Shown here: piece by piece, positions 63,184 through 64,000 of the stretch
How positions within the stretch are numbered: position 1 is the stretch's first letter
Layout: each line of letters opens with the position of its first letter
DNA from: Ziziphus jujuba
Taxonomy: Eukaryota > Streptophyta > Magnoliopsida > Rosales > Rhamnaceae
Length of the DNA stretch: 64,000 bases
Reading direction: 5' to 3'
NCBI RefSeq assembly: GCF_031755915.1
Contig: NC_083387.1
Span: forward strand, 20,915,001-20,979,000
Program-made: the position numbers and the translations under genes
Notes under the pieces: generated by a model
The model's input: the letters and a program-made list of their open reading frames with translations, nothing else
Told to the model about the DNA's origin: nothing
Database searches by the model: none

Positions 63184-64000
63184 TAACAGGACTCACCCCG
63201 GGAACCCTCCCAAAATCTCCCGGGTGGTCTCGCCTAATGAAGTCCCACTAGATAATCCCTAAAGGATATCTAATGGAACTCCACTTAAAACATGGATAAT
63301 GCATAGCAAGGATTAGAAATAATACCTCAATATATAAATATATATGTATATATATATATGTATATAAAAATAAAACCACAACAGCACAAAAGTCCACAAC
63401 CAGCCTAAACTACACATGTATATAATATGGTCTCTACTGAGTCCAATATTTAGATCAGAGCATTCTAAGAGTATTAATGAAGTTTAGAAGTACAAATAAA
63501 TAATAAATGAGTCCAGAAAGGTAAGGGTAAAATAAAAAAAGGATAAATATTGCTGCTGTGGTGGAAAGAACGAAGTGACAAGCAGTGCACGAGGTGCTAA
63601 CTGCCTGAGCCTAGGGGAACGAATTTAAAAAAAGATGAAATGTGAGATAAAGAAATCTCAATGAGTGGTATAATATAATAGAAAATTAATTATTTAATTC
63701 CATAAAAATTTCTCTCAAGATCTTTCGCTCCACTCGTTTGAAAAGTTCCCCGTTTAAAAATCTTTTCATAAAGTCAAAACTTGTGCCACAATTTAATATC
63801 ATAAAATCGATGCTCAAAGGTATAAAGTGAACGATCAATATAATATTGCAAAATATCTTAATCAAAATATAAATATTGAGCATAAAATATTATAAATACA
63901 GTTTCATGAAATAATATGAAAGTGTAGTAATAACCACCATATTTGAAAATCAGCAATACACTCAAAACATATACAATGTACCATTCGATGTACTAAACTG
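63184..64000 (-). mobile_element. Element Z, copy B, cut by the window end
   Basis: Duplicate of 42275-43079. The sequence is still collinear with copy A at the last base. An extra TATATATG stretch near 63340-63360 is the main length difference. Confidence 0.6.

Larger units (their letters stand above)
44951..64000 (+). repeat. Segmental duplication, copy B (runs past the window end)
   Basis: The second copy of the unit above, still collinear at the last base of the window; about 1.8 kb of the unit remains outside. Relative to A it lacks blocks corresponding to about 23491-24467, 26465-28080, 32290-32720, 37617-38411 and 39865-40790. It carries extra DNA at about 47402-47690, 48320-49100 and 53035-55875. 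Confidence 0.9.

Noticed and set aside
1..64000. CRISPR arrays, bacterial operons, tRNA or rRNA genes, integrated viral genes other than LTR retroelements
   Set aside because: I looked for regularly spaced repeats, tRNA-like clover-leaf words and non-plant coding blocks and saw none. The spaced repeats found are degenerate LTR-internal arrays.

Overview
The window is nuclear DNA of a flowering plant, most likely a eudicot. It is AT-rich, its genes have spliced GT-AG introns, and it carries plant-type transposons. The gene families present are a class I chitinase pair with hevein domains, a DUF241/BYPASS1-like gene, a FAR1-related gene and a BADC-like gene. There is no operon structure and no prokaryotic, organellar or rRNA/tRNA gene that I can see. 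I cannot name the species; a Rosales-like plant is only a guess.

Region 1 (1-15,230) is older single-copy DNA. It holds a decayed BADC-like pseudogene (1653-2390), a CACTA-type MITE-like repeat (3114-3700) and a Mutator-type MITE with 75-bp inverted ends and a 9-bp target duplication (4643-5525). It also holds a dead FAR1-related gene on the minus strand (11131 to 6055) cut in two by a 2.86-kb solo LTR (6347-9201), and a DUF241 gene (14154-14986) with one frameshift near its 3' end.

Region 2 (15,231-24,105) is a full Ty1/copia retrotransposon with both LTRs, PBS and PPT and a 5-bp target duplication. It is full of stops and frameshifts. A 3.5-kb solo LTR of the same family as the one in the FAR1 gene is nested in its reverse transcriptase.

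Region 3 (about 22,737 to 64,000) is a tandem segmental duplication with a unit of about 22.2 kb. Copy A is 22,737-44,904; copy B starts at about 44,951 and runs off the window. The junction is a run of 30 C. Each copy holds, in order: the tail of the copia element, a hAT-type MITE, a class I chitinase gene (28853-30763 in A, 49446-51319 in B), a long gene-poor stretch, and a cluster of minus-strand solo LTRs. Copy B has several deletions relative to A and one extra solo LTR (53035-55875), for which copy A keeps the empty site. A tract of about 1.4 kb is nearly identical between the copies inside otherwise about 6% diverged DNA, which suggests gene conversion.

The two chitinases are the only genes that look fully functional. 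They are predicted secreted, chitin-binding GH19 endochitinases of the defence type, without the usual C-terminal vacuolar extension. Copy A has an exonic change that creates a strong cryptic splice donor, and a broken upstream GCC-box-like site that is intact in copy B. I found no sign of an undescribed multi-gene system. The most informative features are the duplication, its conversion tract, and the nested solo-LTR family that has no internal region anywhere in the window.
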